32,203 nt of DNA from Candidatus Methanoperedens sp. (lineage in GTDB: Archaea > Halobacteriota > Methanosarcinia > Methanosarcinales > Methanoperedenaceae). This document shows positions 14,209 to 22,468 of this stretch, piece after piece (within the stretch, counting starts at the first letter, position 1; each line of letters starts with the position of its first letter). The notes below the pieces were generated by a model. It was not told the origin of the DNA. It saw only the letters and a list, made by a program, of their open reading frames with translations, and did no database searches. The stretch spans positions 1 through 32,203 of the forward strand of contig JAQUNZ010000026.1 in assembly GCA_028717345.1 (NCBI GenBank). Reading direction: 5' to 3'. The translations under genes were made by a program, and so were the position numbers.

Positions 14209-14909
14209 TGGCGCAAACTCGGATATTGGTCGTTGAAGATGAAGTCATTGTAGCTGACGACATCAGAAGAAGCTTGAAGAATCTGGGGTATGATGTCCCT
14301 TCAATAGCATCTTCTGGTGAGGCGGCGATTAAAAAGGCGGAAGAGACCAGACCGGATCTGGTGTTGATGGATATAATGCTTCAGGGTAAAATGGATGGGA
14401 TTGAGGCTGCGGGCAACATAATTTCCAGATTTGATATTCCAGTGGTATATCTTACAGCATATTCTGATGAAAAGATCCTTGAAAGGGCAAAAATTACAGA
14501 ACCATTTGGATACCTGATCAAACCATATAAGGACAGGGAATTGGAAATAAATATTGAGATAGCACTTTACAAACACAGGACTATGAAGGAATTAAAAGAG
14601 AGCAGGAAGTGGTTCCACGGAACGCTCAACAGCATAAGCGATGCTGTTATAGCTACTGATCCACAGGGTTGTGTGATATTCATGAACCCTCCTGCCCAGT
14701 CCCTGACCGGATGGACTTTAGAAGAAGCACAGGATAAACCCCTGAAAGACGTATTTAATATCGCGAGCGAAACGACTGATGCTAAGGGGATGCAAACCAT
14801 ACTTATGGATAAGAGCAAAAAGAAGATACAGATTCAGAGCAGCAATAATATAATTAAGGATGACAGAGGGAATATTATCGGGATAGTTCTTGTTTTTCGT
14901 AATTGCTGA
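14208..14909 (+). CDS. Response regulator REC-PAS, C-terminally truncated
   Basis: 233 aa. The receiver domain at 1-125 is complete: ED pair E10/D11, phosphoacceptor D55 in DLVLMDIMLQGKMDG, and the VVYLTAYSDE and FGYLIKPY motifs of regulators that pair with HisKA_2 kinases. A PAS domain starts at about 131 (WFHGTLNSISDAVIATDPQG) and runs to GIVLVFRNC. Family members normally continue VFRDITE plus a linker and often further domains, so the reading stops just where the PAS should finish. The stop lies 10 nt from the gltX stop, that is, at the junction of the cassette with gltX. This suggests truncation by recombination. A ribosome binding site (GAGGTG at 14195-14200) lies inside the kinase gene. 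Phosphotransfer could still work. Confidence 0.88.
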   Translation: MAQTRILVVEDEVIVADDIRRSLKNLGYDVPSIASSGEAAIKKAEETRPDLVLMDIMLQGKMDGIEAAGNIISRFDIPVVYLTAYSDEKILERAKITEPFGYLIKPYKDRELEINIEIALYKHRTMKELKESRKWFHGTLNSISDAVIATDPQGCVIFMNPPAQSLTGWTLEEAQDKPLKDVFNIASETTDAKGMQTILMDKSKKKIQIQSSNNIIKDDRGNIIGIVLVFRNC

Positions 14910-14919
14910 CTTTTCAAAA

Positions 14920-16620
14920 TCACTTGTGCGTAAAATACGCCACTATCTCATCCCCGTTCACGCTATCAATCCTCACAAAGCCGAACCTCTCGAACTGCAC
15001 GACCTTATCAACCTCTTTCTCCATCCCGTGCTCACCCATACCGATAAATTCCCTGTCAGGCGATAAGACCCTGACCTTCAATCCATCAAGGGGAGCCCAG
15101 TGAATGATGCGTGCTTTCTCCTTTTTTACAAGATCCATATCAGTGCCTATGAATTTTACCTGCAGTGGTGAGATGCTGATCACCTCTATATTGTAAAGAT
15201 CCTTAAGGCGCAGCCTCTCGCCTTCTTTGAGACTATCTGCATCATTCTTTGTGATCAATACCGTTGTTCCCGCAGGTATCTCCCTGATGCCCCCGCGGGT
15301 GGGATGTAGCGGAGCCTTCGCTATTTTCGGTTCTGCGCCCTCTACTTCAAGTTCGACAGGGTCCCATACAAAGAAATACCTGTTCGCGACAGGATCGATG
15401 ATCTTGCGGTTCTCTGCATACAGCGTGTCCAGGCTGAGGCTGATATCAGTCTCGCCAAGCCCAAGATCAAGCATGAACTTGCGAAGAGCCTCCGGGAGTA
15501 TGCCCCTTCGTTTTATCGCCCTGATAGTAGGCAACCGGGGGTCATCCCATCCGGAATACTGACCTTCTGCTATCGCTTTCTTGATACCGCTCGTGCTGAG
15601 TTTCCCGAACTCATGTATCTGGACCCGCCCCCAGTGCATGGTCTCAGGGTACGTCCAGCCCATGTATTTATAAACATACCTCTGTCGTGTTTCGCTGTCT
15701 GTTAAGTCCTTGCCCCGTATGATCAATGTAGTCCCAAGAAGATGGTCTTCCACCGCGCCTTCAAAATCCAGAAGCGGCCAGACGCAGTATTTACCGCCTA
15801 CTTCAGGTCTGGGATGCGGTGTCTTTATTATTCGAAATGCCACCCAGTCGCGGATAGCCGGGTCTTTGTGAGCGATGTCTGTCTTGATGCGAAGCACCGC
15901 CTCCTGCTCTTTGTATTCACCTGCAAGCATCTTCTTCCAGAATTCAAGGTTCTTTTGCGGTTTTTCATTCCTGTGCTGGCATGCTTTCTTTTCATCCTTC
16001 AAAGCCTTGAAAGTCTCCTGCTCGCAGAAACAGACATAAGCCCCTCCTTTTTTTATCAATTGTTCAGCGACTTCATAATATTTATCTATCCTGTCAGATG
16101 CAATAACCACTTCATCCGGCTTTGCTCCCAGCCATTCACAGTCCTCAAGATACCATGTATAAGCCTCAAGCATCGGGCGCTTGGTCGCAGGATCAGTATC
16201 GTCAAAACGTATAATGAGTTTGCCTTTATACTTTTTAGTGTACTCGGAGTTCACAACTATCCCGCGCGCGCTTCCAAGCGTTGGAGGACCATTGGGATTT
16301 GGCGCGAACCTCATGACAAGAGCACCCCCGACTTCAAGCGGAGGCAAACCTTTCTCAGGCTCTTTCTTTTCTTTCAGTTCTGCGATAAGTTCAGGCGCAA
16401 TCTTATTCAATTCCTCTCCCCGCGCTTCAGGCGACATCTGGTCTATCTCAACGAGGACTTCGTTAACAAGGACAGTGATCTCTTTAGCCATGGAACGAAG
16501 GTCAGGCTGCGCCATGACTTTACCCATAACCGCTCCTGCCTGCGGTGTCTTGTTATACTTGACCGCATTCTGCAAGGCGTATTTCTTAATAATAATTTTA
16601 ATCTCTTCTGTGGTTGGCAT
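14920..16620 (-). CDS. gltX: Glutamyl-tRNA synthetase, archaeal type
   Basis: Class I aminoacyl-tRNA synthetase, 566 aa. Residues 1-95 are the archaeal N-terminal extension. The HIGH-equivalent signature is RFAPNPNGPPTLGSARG at 104-120, with LIIRFDDTDP following. The KMSKS equivalent is GKLSTSGIKKAI near residue 350. A beta-barrel anticodon-binding domain fills the C-terminus, up to VVQFERFGFVRIDSVN and YFTHK, so the gene is intact. In archaea this enzyme may be discriminating or may make Glu-tRNA-Gln for amidation; the sequence alone does not decide. It starts with ATG preceded by GGTGA about 12 nt upstream. A diverged partial copy of its 3' end lies at 10049-10336 in the same orientation. 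Confidence 0.97.
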   Translation of the reverse strand: MPTTEEIKIIIKKYALQNAVKYNKTPQAGAVMGKVMAQPDLRSMAKEITVLVNEVLVEIDQMSPEARGEELNKIAPELIAELKEKKEPEKGLPPLEVGGALVMRFAPNPNGPPTLGSARGIVVNSEYTKKYKGKLIIRFDDTDPATKRPMLEAYTWYLEDCEWLGAKPDEVVIASDRIDKYYEVAEQLIKKGGAYVCFCEQETFKALKDEKKACQHRNEKPQKNLEFWKKMLAGEYKEQEAVLRIKTDIAHKDPAIRDWVAFRIIKTPHPRPEVGGKYCVWPLLDFEGAVEDHLLGTTLIIRGKDLTDSETRQRYVYKYMGWTYPETMHWGRVQIHEFGKLSTSGIKKAIAEGQYSGWDDPRLPTIRAIKRRGILPEALRKFMLDLGLGETDISLSLDTLYAENRKIIDPVANRYFFVWDPVELEVEGAEPKIAKAPLHPTRGGIREIPAGTTVLITKNDADSLKEGERLRLKDLYNIEVISISPLQVKFIGTDMDLVKKEKARIIHWAPLDGLKVRVLSPDREFIGMGEHGMEKEVDKVVQFERFGFVRIDSVNGDEIVAYFTHK

Positions 16621-16716
16621 CGTGAGCCTTATTCACCTGAATATAATATTAAACTTCTGCATTCTCACGCCATATATTTAATACCAGATATCACCTTTAA
16701 TAAATGGATATAATTT
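16621..16716. promoter_or_regulatory. Divergent promoter region gltX / molybdoenzyme
   Basis: The spacer holds CATATATTTAATA at about 16671-16682, a TATA candidate for the rightward gene 35-40 nt before its ATG. ATATAATATTAAA at about 16641-16653 could serve gltX. A minus-strand AGGTGA near 16635-16640 is the likely gltX ribosome binding site, though its spacing is long. Confidence 0.4.
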
Positions 16717-17274
16717 ATGCAAAGACTTCCGCCAAACCAGCGCCTGACACCAGATTTTCCTATACTGCATTTCGGAAATGTACCTGAATTCGACAGGGGA
16801 ACATGGGATATTCGCGTTGAGGGGTTTGTTAAAAATCCCATCAAAATGACATATGATGAACTTCTTTCGCTTAAAAAGACAGAGAGCATCAGCGATTTTC
16901 ATTGCGTGACCGGATGGAGCAGGTTCGATAATAAGTGGGAGGGGGTCAGATTCAGCGCTATTGCAGAGCTTGCCATGCCAAAAGAGAATACCCGGTTTGT
17001 CACAATAGAATGTGACGGTGGATATACAACCAGCCTTCCAGTTTCTGAACTTATGGAGCCAGATGTGCTGCTTGCCTATGCTTTCAACGGGGAGCCGCTT
17101 GAATCTGCACATGGGGGACCTCTCAGGCTTGTTGTGCCAAAAAAATATGCATACAAGTGCGCCAAATGGGTGAGGCGCGTTGTGTTCACAGAGGAGCAGG
17201 AACTTGGTTTCTGGGAACAGCGTGGATACAGCAACACCGCAGATCCGTGGAAAGAGGAAAGATATTCGTATTAG
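16717..17274 (+). CDS. Sulfite-oxidase-fold molybdopterin oxidoreductase, short cytoplasmic form
   Basis: 185 aa single-domain member of the oxidoreductase molybdopterin-binding family (PF00174 type). The fold markers are present: WDIRVEGFVKNPIKMTYDEL, the Moco cysteine C63 in DFHCVTGWSRFDNKWEGV, IECDGGYTTSLPVSELM, and HGGPLRLVVPKKYAYKCAKW. There is no Tat or Sec signal and no dimerisation domain, so it is shorter than sulfite oxidase and lacks the export signal of MsrP/YedY. It should be a soluble cytoplasmic enzyme. The substrate is unknown, with sulfoxide or other small oxo-acceptors as possibilities. It stands upstream of the PRC-barrel gene, which has its own promoter. Confidence 0.9.
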   Translation: MQRLPPNQRLTPDFPILHFGNVPEFDRGTWDIRVEGFVKNPIKMTYDELLSLKKTESISDFHCVTGWSRFDNKWEGVRFSAIAELAMPKENTRFVTIECDGGYTTSLPVSELMEPDVLLAYAFNGEPLESAHGGPLRLVVPKKYAYKCAKWVRRVVFTEEQELGFWEQRGYSNTADPWKEERYSY

Positions 17275-17313
17275 TGTGAAGCTCTATTTCGCCCTGGCAC
17301 GCTGCCAATCAAT

Positions 17314-17353
17314 AAACTATATATTGCTATCATTCATATTCAAGTCAAGGTGA
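17314..17353 (+). promoter_or_regulatory. Promoter and ribosome binding site of the PRC-barrel gene
   Basis: The TATA-like AAACTATATATTG at 17314-17326 is followed at the expected distance by AAGGTGA (17347-17353), which lies 4 nt before ATG 17358. This favours ATG 17358 over the in-frame TTG at 17355. Confidence 0.55.
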
Positions 17354-17357
17354 TTTG

Positions 17358-17654
17358 ATGCAGGCAGAAGTTTCAACGATGTTCGGTTTGAACGTCTATA
17401 CAGATCGAGGGATATATATCGGTAAGGTCAATGATGTTGTACTTGAAGTTAATGAAAGAAAAGTTTCAGGACTTGCAGTTTCGCGATTGAACCCGGAAAT
17501 GTTCGATGCAGCAAAAAGTGGTGTTGTAATTCCATACAGATGGGTCACTGCTGTGGGCGACGTTGTTCTTATCAGGCATGTAAAAGACCAGTTCAAAAAA
17601 GAAGAACCAGCTGCAGAAGACTATGATATTTCCAATGAAGAAGAAGAACAATAG
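17358..17654 (+). CDS. PRC-barrel domain protein
   Basis: 98 aa small protein with a PRC-barrel fold: MFGLNVYTDRGIYIGKVNDV, VLEVNERKVSGLAV, and VIPYRWVTAVGDVVLI. An acidic tail follows (EEPAAEDYDISNEEEEQ). In archaea these stand-alone PRC-barrel proteins are abundant and are often linked to RNA or cell-division contexts (CdpB-type proteins in haloarchaea), but no function is proven for this one. The stop is 3 nt before the GTG start of the Thg1 gene, so the two are co-transcribed. Confidence 0.9.
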   Translation: MQAEVSTMFGLNVYTDRGIYIGKVNDVVLEVNERKVSGLAVSRLNPEMFDAAKSGVVIPYRWVTAVGDVVLIRHVKDQFKKEEPAAEDYDISNEEEEQ

Positions 17655-17657
17655 ATC

Positions 17658-18413
17658 GTGAGCGATGCTTTTTCAGACAGGGAGATGAAGGAAAGAGAGA
17701 TATACTCAGACATTCGGGTTTTTCCTCCCTTCGCTGTAAGGATCGATGGCAGGGGGTTCCACCGCGCCCTTTCAGACTTTAAAAAACCATACGATGAAAT
17801 ATTTGCAAAAGCAATGGCAGATTGTGTGGAATGTTTCTTCAGGGATAGCGGGTTAAATCCTCTTTTAGCTTTCATATTCTCGGATGAGATCAGTCTTTTT
17901 TTTTATGAAATGCCGTACAATTACAGGATAGAGAAGATAGATTCTATTATTCCGAGCTTTTTCTCCTCAGCGCTTACTATTGAACTTGACATGAAAAAAC
18001 CGGTCTCATTTGATTCACGCATAATACCGCTTGGAAAAGAGGATATCTACAGGTACCTGGTATGGAGACAGGCTGAGACATGGAGAAACCATGTAAGCTC
18101 ATATGGATATTATACTCTTCGAAAGACCGGTCTGTCTGAGAACGAAGCTGCCATTAAACTCAGGAACATGAAAGCAAGCGCGATACATGAGCTTGTATTC
18201 CAGAACGGTGTCAATCTTGCAGAAACACCAGCATGGCAAAGATGCGGTGTGCTGGTATTTAGGGAAATATATGAAAAAAAGGGATATGACCCTGTAAAAA
18301 AGGCAGATGTAACGACACAACGGACAAAGATAGTTCAGGAGTGGGACACGCCGATATTTGATACCGATGAAGGTAAGGATCTTATATACCGCTTGTTATC
18401 CGACATGATATGA
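17658..18413 (+). CDS. thg1: tRNA(His) guanylyltransferase / Thg1-like 3'-5' polymerase
   Basis: Reverse-direction (3'-5') nucleotide polymerase. Eukaryotic Thg1 adds G-1 to tRNA-His; archaeal members are template-dependent and may repair or edit tRNA 5' ends. The 251 aa protein shows VRIDGRGFHRALSDFKKPYD with metal ligand D30, the second carboxylate D76 in IFSDEISLFFY, then VSFDSRIIPLG and DIYRYLVWRQAETWRN, all Thg1 hallmarks. The start is GTG at 17658, three bases after the PRC-barrel stop. I see no in-frame TAG; the Methanosarcina acetivorans homologue is known for a pyrrolysine codon. No tRNA-His gene is in the window. Confidence 0.95.
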   Translation: MSDAFSDREMKEREIYSDIRVFPPFAVRIDGRGFHRALSDFKKPYDEIFAKAMADCVECFFRDSGLNPLLAFIFSDEISLFFYEMPYNYRIEKIDSIIPSFFSSALTIELDMKKPVSFDSRIIPLGKEDIYRYLVWRQAETWRNHVSSYGYYTLRKTGLSENEAAIKLRNMKASAIHELVFQNGVNLAETPAWQRCGVLVFREIYEKKGYDPVKKADVTTQRTKIVQEWDTPIFDTDEGKDLIYRLLSDMI

Positions 18414-18477
18414 TTAAGTCAATTTTTGCCTGTATCATTACATTTTAAATAATATCATATGATTTGAGGAAGCCATA

Positions 18478-19452
18478 ATGATCATTCAGTTAGTTGCTTA
18501 TTTAGTCGCTGTTTTCATGGGACTGAACATCGGAGGAAATAATGCAGCGGCAGCAATGGGCGCTGCTTACGGTGCAAAGGTTCGAACCAAATACCAGGCA
18601 GTGTTATTGATAGGTGTCTTTTCCCTTATCGGGGCTGTGCTGGGCGGCGGGGAAGTGATAAAAACGCTCGGAAACGGCATCCTTGCTCCAGGCACCATAC
18701 TGCTGACAGGTGCCATTGTAGCCGTGGGAGCATCAGGCATAACTGTATTTCTTGCAAATCTTCTGCGGATCCCCATTTCCACAAGCCAGGCTGCTGTCGG
18801 TTCAGTGGTCGGGATAGGCGTTTTCTATGGCTCATCAACAATAAATTTGCCTCTTCTGGGATATATCGTAAGCTGGTGGGTGGTGACACCGATACTTGCA
18901 TGGCTCCTTGCATACATTCTTGGAAAATATTTCTACACAGATATCCTCCTCTGGCTGGCTGACCACAGCAAATCCGAAGTATCAATAAAGAAACTGCTCA
19001 ATCTGATGCTCACTATATCAGGATGCTATGTTGCATATTCTGCAGGAGCGAACAATGCAGCAAATGCAGTTGGACCATTTGTGGGAGCAGGTCTCATTGA
19101 TCCACTGTGGGGTTCTGTCCTTGGTGGTATAACTATCGGTTTTGGAGCGCTGATCATGGGCGGCAGGGTCCTTGATACAGTAGGAAAAGAGATAACAGAA
19201 CTCTGCATCATCCGCGCCACATTTGTTGAGTTCACAGCCGCCATCATCGTCCATGTAGCTTCAATACTTGGGGTACCGGTCTCGCTGGGTGAGATAGTTG
19301 CTGCGGGCGTCATCGGTATCGGGTGTGCGAACAGCGGGATGCATATCGTCAGAGGTGAAGTTGTAAAGAAGATCCTGATAGCATGGATAATATCTCCACT
19401 TCTTGCAGGCGCAGTGGCATTATCTTTAATGAACCTGATCCAGGTATTCTGA
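18478..19452 (+). CDS. PiT-family inorganic anion permease (phosphate, possibly sulfate)
   Basis: Integral membrane transporter of 324 aa with about ten hydrophobic segments. The PiT signature repeat occurs twice: GLNIGGNNAAAAMGAAYG near residue 15 and SAGANNAANAVGPFVGAG near 187, reflecting the inverted duplication of the family. ISTSQAAVGSVVGIG follows the first repeat. The length is close to archaeal PiT and to CysP-type sulfate permeases, and motif alone does not separate them. A GAGGAAG ribosome binding site precedes the ATG by 7 nt. The last 27 nt overlap the convergent PAS kinase gene. There is no PhoU gene beside it. Confidence 0.92.
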   Translation: MIIQLVAYLVAVFMGLNIGGNNAAAAMGAAYGAKVRTKYQAVLLIGVFSLIGAVLGGGEVIKTLGNGILAPGTILLTGAIVAVGASGITVFLANLLRIPISTSQAAVGSVVGIGVFYGSSTINLPLLGYIVSWWVVTPILAWLLAYILGKYFYTDILLWLADHSKSEVSIKKLLNLMLTISGCYVAYSAGANNAANAVGPFVGAGLIDPLWGSVLGGITIGFGALIMGGRVLDTVGKEITELCIIRATFVEFTAAIIVHVASILGVPVSLGEIVAAGVIGIGCANSGMHIVRGEVVKKILIAWIISPLLAGAVALSLMNLIQVF

Positions 19453-21465
19453 TTTAGGGATCTCCACAATAAAAACAGCCCCACCCTGCGGATTATCTTC
19501 AACTCCAATACCTCCTTTGTGGAGTTCAACTATCTTTTTTGCAATAGCCAGCCCCAATCCAGAACCCTTTACCCCTTTCTTATCCAGCCTGCAGAACCTG
19601 TCAAAAATTACGGTCTTGTCGATTTGTCTTAAACCTTCCCCGAAATCAATTATCATTACATTCCAGAATGGGTCTTTGTCTTCTGCTTTGACTATAATCC
19701 TTTTTCCATTCTGTGCATATTTTATCGCATTCGATATAAGGTTGGAAAAGACCTCTTCGATTATTCTATTTGCTTTGACCGGCATTCTTACTGTAATCGT
19801 GTTCTCAATTTCCATCCCTGCTCTTTCTGCCGAAGGACGCAGATTTTCTATGACTTCATTGATCACCCCACTCAAATCAAGGTCTGTAAGTTCAATGCGC
19901 TCAATACTGTCGATCCTTGAAAATCTTGTTGCGCATTCGATAAGATCCATGGCTTTTAGAAGGTTTTTCTCAATGGTCTCAACGTACATCATGTTGCATT
20001 CTTTATAATCTTTTAGAAGTTCAGTAAAACCGCTGGCAGTCGCAAGTGGATTCATAAGGTCATGATGCATTATGTCAATGAACAGTTCTTTCATGCGGTT
20101 TGATTCCTCAAGCTTTCTGGTGTATTTTTTGATCGATTCTTCTATTCGCTTGCGCTCTGTGATATCAATAATAGAGACGATCCTCCTGGAATATGTTTTT
20201 TCATATCCTGGTGCCACTGACCATTTAAGGAATATATTCAACACGTTCCCTGTCATAGTTCTGACAAAATCCTCTCCTTCAAACCAGGTTCTGCCATCAG
20301 CAATGGCGACAAGCTCTTCCCTGAATACATCAAAAGAATGCTCGGTGAAGATTTTGTGCAGACCATTCAGAAGTTCTTCTTTGTTCTGCGCTCTGAATAA
20401 TGAAAGTGTGGCTTTGTTCACATTAACTACTTTCACCATTTTTGCGCAGCGTTCAACTTCCTCCGGGTGTGACTCAAAATATATTCTTAAATCCTCAACT
20501 CCTTTATTCCGTAAATTATCAACATATTTTTTGACCTGTGAGATGTCTTCCTCCCAGAGCGAGACCGGAGAATCCTCAAAAAGACTTCGATACTGTTCCT
20601 CGCTTTCTTTCAGAGCTTTTTCAAATCGCCTGCGCTCTGTCATGTCCCTGATAATCCCGACCATGGCTATTGGGTTGCCTTCGCTGTCCTTAACTATCGA
20701 AGTATTCAACCAGATAGGAAATTCATACCCTCCCTTATGCTTTACCATTAATTCTCCGACCCAGCGCCCGGTCTCTATTATTGATGGTAATATAACTTTT
20801 CCGGCAAACTCCGGGTCCACGTTCATTTCATTTACATGCTTTCCTAATAACTCTTCATTAGGGATCCCGAATATCTCTTCAACAGCCCTGTTGGAGTAGG
20901 TTATATGTCCATTAAGGTCAACGATCTGTACGCCATCTGGCGCTTCTTCAACAGCTTCTGAAAACAGCTTATACCTCTCTTCTGTTTTCTTTCTTTCTGT
21001 GATGTCGTGCACATGTTCTATTACTCCTTTCATCTCCCCTGTGGACGTATCTATCCATGGGAAACTATTGATTTCTATCCATCCTACTTTCTCGCCTTCC
21101 TTCCCGTGTTTGGGGACAATATCGAAAGTGGATTTCCCTGTCTTGAGTGTTCTTAAGGAAGGACATATCTCACATGGCTCGCTCCTTCCGTGAAATGCTT
21201 TGAAACATTTTTTTCCAATAAATGATGAAGTTTCAGGATACCACTTATGAGCGATCGGATTAACAAGGATAATATTCATATCTTTGTCAATAACACCGAT
21301 ACCATCCTGTATGCTTGCAAAGATGCTTTCCATATCTGAAAGCTTTGGCTCTCCCTGAACCAACTTTTTTTTATATTTTATATCCGATTTCCCGTTTTTA
21401 TTACCCATAATGACACGTCTGTGATTAAGACAGCGTGATATTATCCTATTTTTTCCTATCAACAC
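19426..21465 (-). CDS. Soluble triple-PAS histidine kinase
   Basis: 679 aa without membrane segments. PAS1 is at about 46-158 (SIFASIQDGIGVIDKDMNII) and holds the CEIC pair (C98/C101) seen in many archaeal PAS domains and possibly redox- or metal-related. PAS2 is at about 164-280 (FSEAVEEAPDGVQIVD) and PAS3 at about 290-440 (QYRSLFEDSPVSLWEED). The HisKA-like helix has FIDIMHHDLMNPLATASGF with H467/H468. The HATPase_c domain shows EVFSNLISNAIKYAQNG, IIDFGEGL and KGSGLGLAIAKKIVELHKGG, so it looks active. The GTG start at 21465 overlaps the end of the aksF/leuB operon region (1 nt after its stop); an ATG at 21408 is an alternative. There is no partner regulator nearby. Its coupling to a biosynthetic operon is unusual. 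Confidence 0.92.
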   Translation of the reverse strand: MLIGKNRIISRCLNHRRVIMGNKNGKSDIKYKKKLVQGEPKLSDMESIFASIQDGIGVIDKDMNIILVNPIAHKWYPETSSFIGKKCFKAFHGRSEPCEICPSLRTLKTGKSTFDIVPKHGKEGEKVGWIEINSFPWIDTSTGEMKGVIEHVHDITERKKTEERYKLFSEAVEEAPDGVQIVDLNGHITYSNRAVEEIFGIPNEELLGKHVNEMNVDPEFAGKVILPSIIETGRWVGELMVKHKGGYEFPIWLNTSIVKDSEGNPIAMVGIIRDMTERRRFEKALKESEEQYRSLFEDSPVSLWEEDISQVKKYVDNLRNKGVEDLRIYFESHPEEVERCAKMVKVVNVNKATLSLFRAQNKEELLNGLHKIFTEHSFDVFREELVAIADGRTWFEGEDFVRTMTGNVLNIFLKWSVAPGYEKTYSRRIVSIIDITERKRIEESIKKYTRKLEESNRMKELFIDIMHHDLMNPLATASGFTELLKDYKECNMMYVETIEKNLLKAMDLIECATRFSRIDSIERIELTDLDLSGVINEVIENLRPSAERAGMEIENTITVRMPVKANRIIEEVFSNLISNAIKYAQNGKRIIVKAEDKDPFWNVMIIDFGEGLRQIDKTVIFDRFCRLDKKGVKGSGLGLAIAKKIVELHKGGIGVEDNPQGGAVFIVEIPKSEYLDQVH

Positions 21466-21466
21466 C

Positions 21467-22468
21467 CTAATAAGATTTTAGAACACTTATATTTTTTGAT
21501 ATCGCTTCTGATACATCAATTGTTGAATAAGACCCGCCAAGGTCAGGGGTAACTATTCCTCTGGCAATGACCGAATCAACAGCCTTCTTGAGAATTTCAG
21601 CTTCGGTCTCATGACCCAGCCATTGAAGCATCATCCTGACACTAAGAATAGAAGCAATAGGATTTGCGATCCCCTTTCCTGCGATATCAGGAGCGCTGCC
21701 ATGTATTGGCTCAAAGAGCGCATATCTGTCCCCGATGTTGGCGCTCGGACAAATGCCAAGCCCTCCTGATACGGCTGCAGCCACGTCGCTCAGGATATCC
21801 CCGAAAAGATTTGTGGTCACTATCACATCATACTTCTCTGGTCGAAGGACAAGATCGTATGCCATTGCATCAACAAGCATTTCATTGTATGATATCTTAT
21901 TCCTGGTTGCAACACCTTTACAGACATTACGGAAAAATGAATCTGATTTCAGCACATTGGCTTTATGAACTATAGTTATCTGGTTTTTTCTCTTTTTTGC
22001 TATTGTGCAGGCGCTTTGCGCTATCCTCTCGCTGCCTTTGCGGGTAATGACCCTTGTAGTATAAGCCGCATCATCAAGCAGTTCTTCAACACCAGAATAC
22101 ATGCCTTCAGTATTTTCCCTGACAATAACAAGATCAAACATTTTTTTATTGCATGGTAATTTGACATTCGCAAGCGGCGAAAAAGGACGGATATTCGCAT
22201 AAAGATCAAGTTCCTTGCGAAGCCGCAACAGCACGCTTTTGTAATTCGGGTCAGGGGGTGTTGTGATGGCTCCGAAAAGCACGCAATCGCAGTCTTTTAT
22301 AATGCTCACATCCTCGTCTGCCAGCGCGCATCCTGTGCGCTCCCATTTTCCATAGCCTATCTCAAGGGGTATCTTTTCTATGTTAAGATCGAAGGCATCA
22401 AGCACTGCCAGTGCCGCAGGTATGACTTCTCTGCCTATACCATCACCGGGGACAACTGCTATTTTCAT
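21467..22468 (-). CDS. Isopropylmalate/homoisocitrate dehydrogenase family protein (AksF-like)
   Basis: NAD(P)-dependent beta-decarboxylating dehydrogenase, 333 aa. The family motifs are complete: GDGIGREVIPAAL, LLRLRKELDLYANIRP (substrate arginines R82/R84/R94), VRENTEGMYSGVE, the IVHKANVLK lysine, TTNLFGDILSDVAAAV, and LFEPIHGSAPDIAGKGIANP. The REN-T-EG sequence is of the isocitrate/homoisocitrate-like archaeal type rather than the bacterial LeuB RELTGG. Because the operon also encodes a small subunit with the homoaconitase YLRT loop, AksF of 2-oxosuberate (coenzyme B) synthesis is favoured; LeuB remains possible. Its ATG overlaps the stop of the unknown gene upstream (ATGA). Confidence 0.9.
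   Translation of the reverse strand: MKIAVVPGDGIGREVIPAALAVLDAFDLNIEKIPLEIGYGKWERTGCALADEDVSIIKDCDCVLFGAITTPPDPNYKSVLLRLRKELDLYANIRPFSPLANVKLPCNKKMFDLVIVRENTEGMYSGVEELLDDAAYTTRVITRKGSERIAQSACTIAKKRKNQITIVHKANVLKSDSFFRNVCKGVATRNKISYNEMLVDAMAYDLVLRPEKYDVIVTTNLFGDILSDVAAAVSGGLGICPSANIGDRYALFEPIHGSAPDIAGKGIANPIASILSVRMMLQWLGHETEAEILKKAVDSVIARGIVTPDLGGSYSTIDVSEAISKNISVLKSY

Noticed and set aside
15742-16713. Long plus-strand open frame of 323 codons opposite gltX
   Set aside because: The opposite strand encodes an unmistakable intact GluRS; the antisense frame is an artefact of codon bias with no domain.
17658-18413. Pyrrolysine (TAG) readthrough in the Thg1 gene
   Set aside because: The frame is open from GTG to TGA with no internal TAG, so no readthrough is needed.
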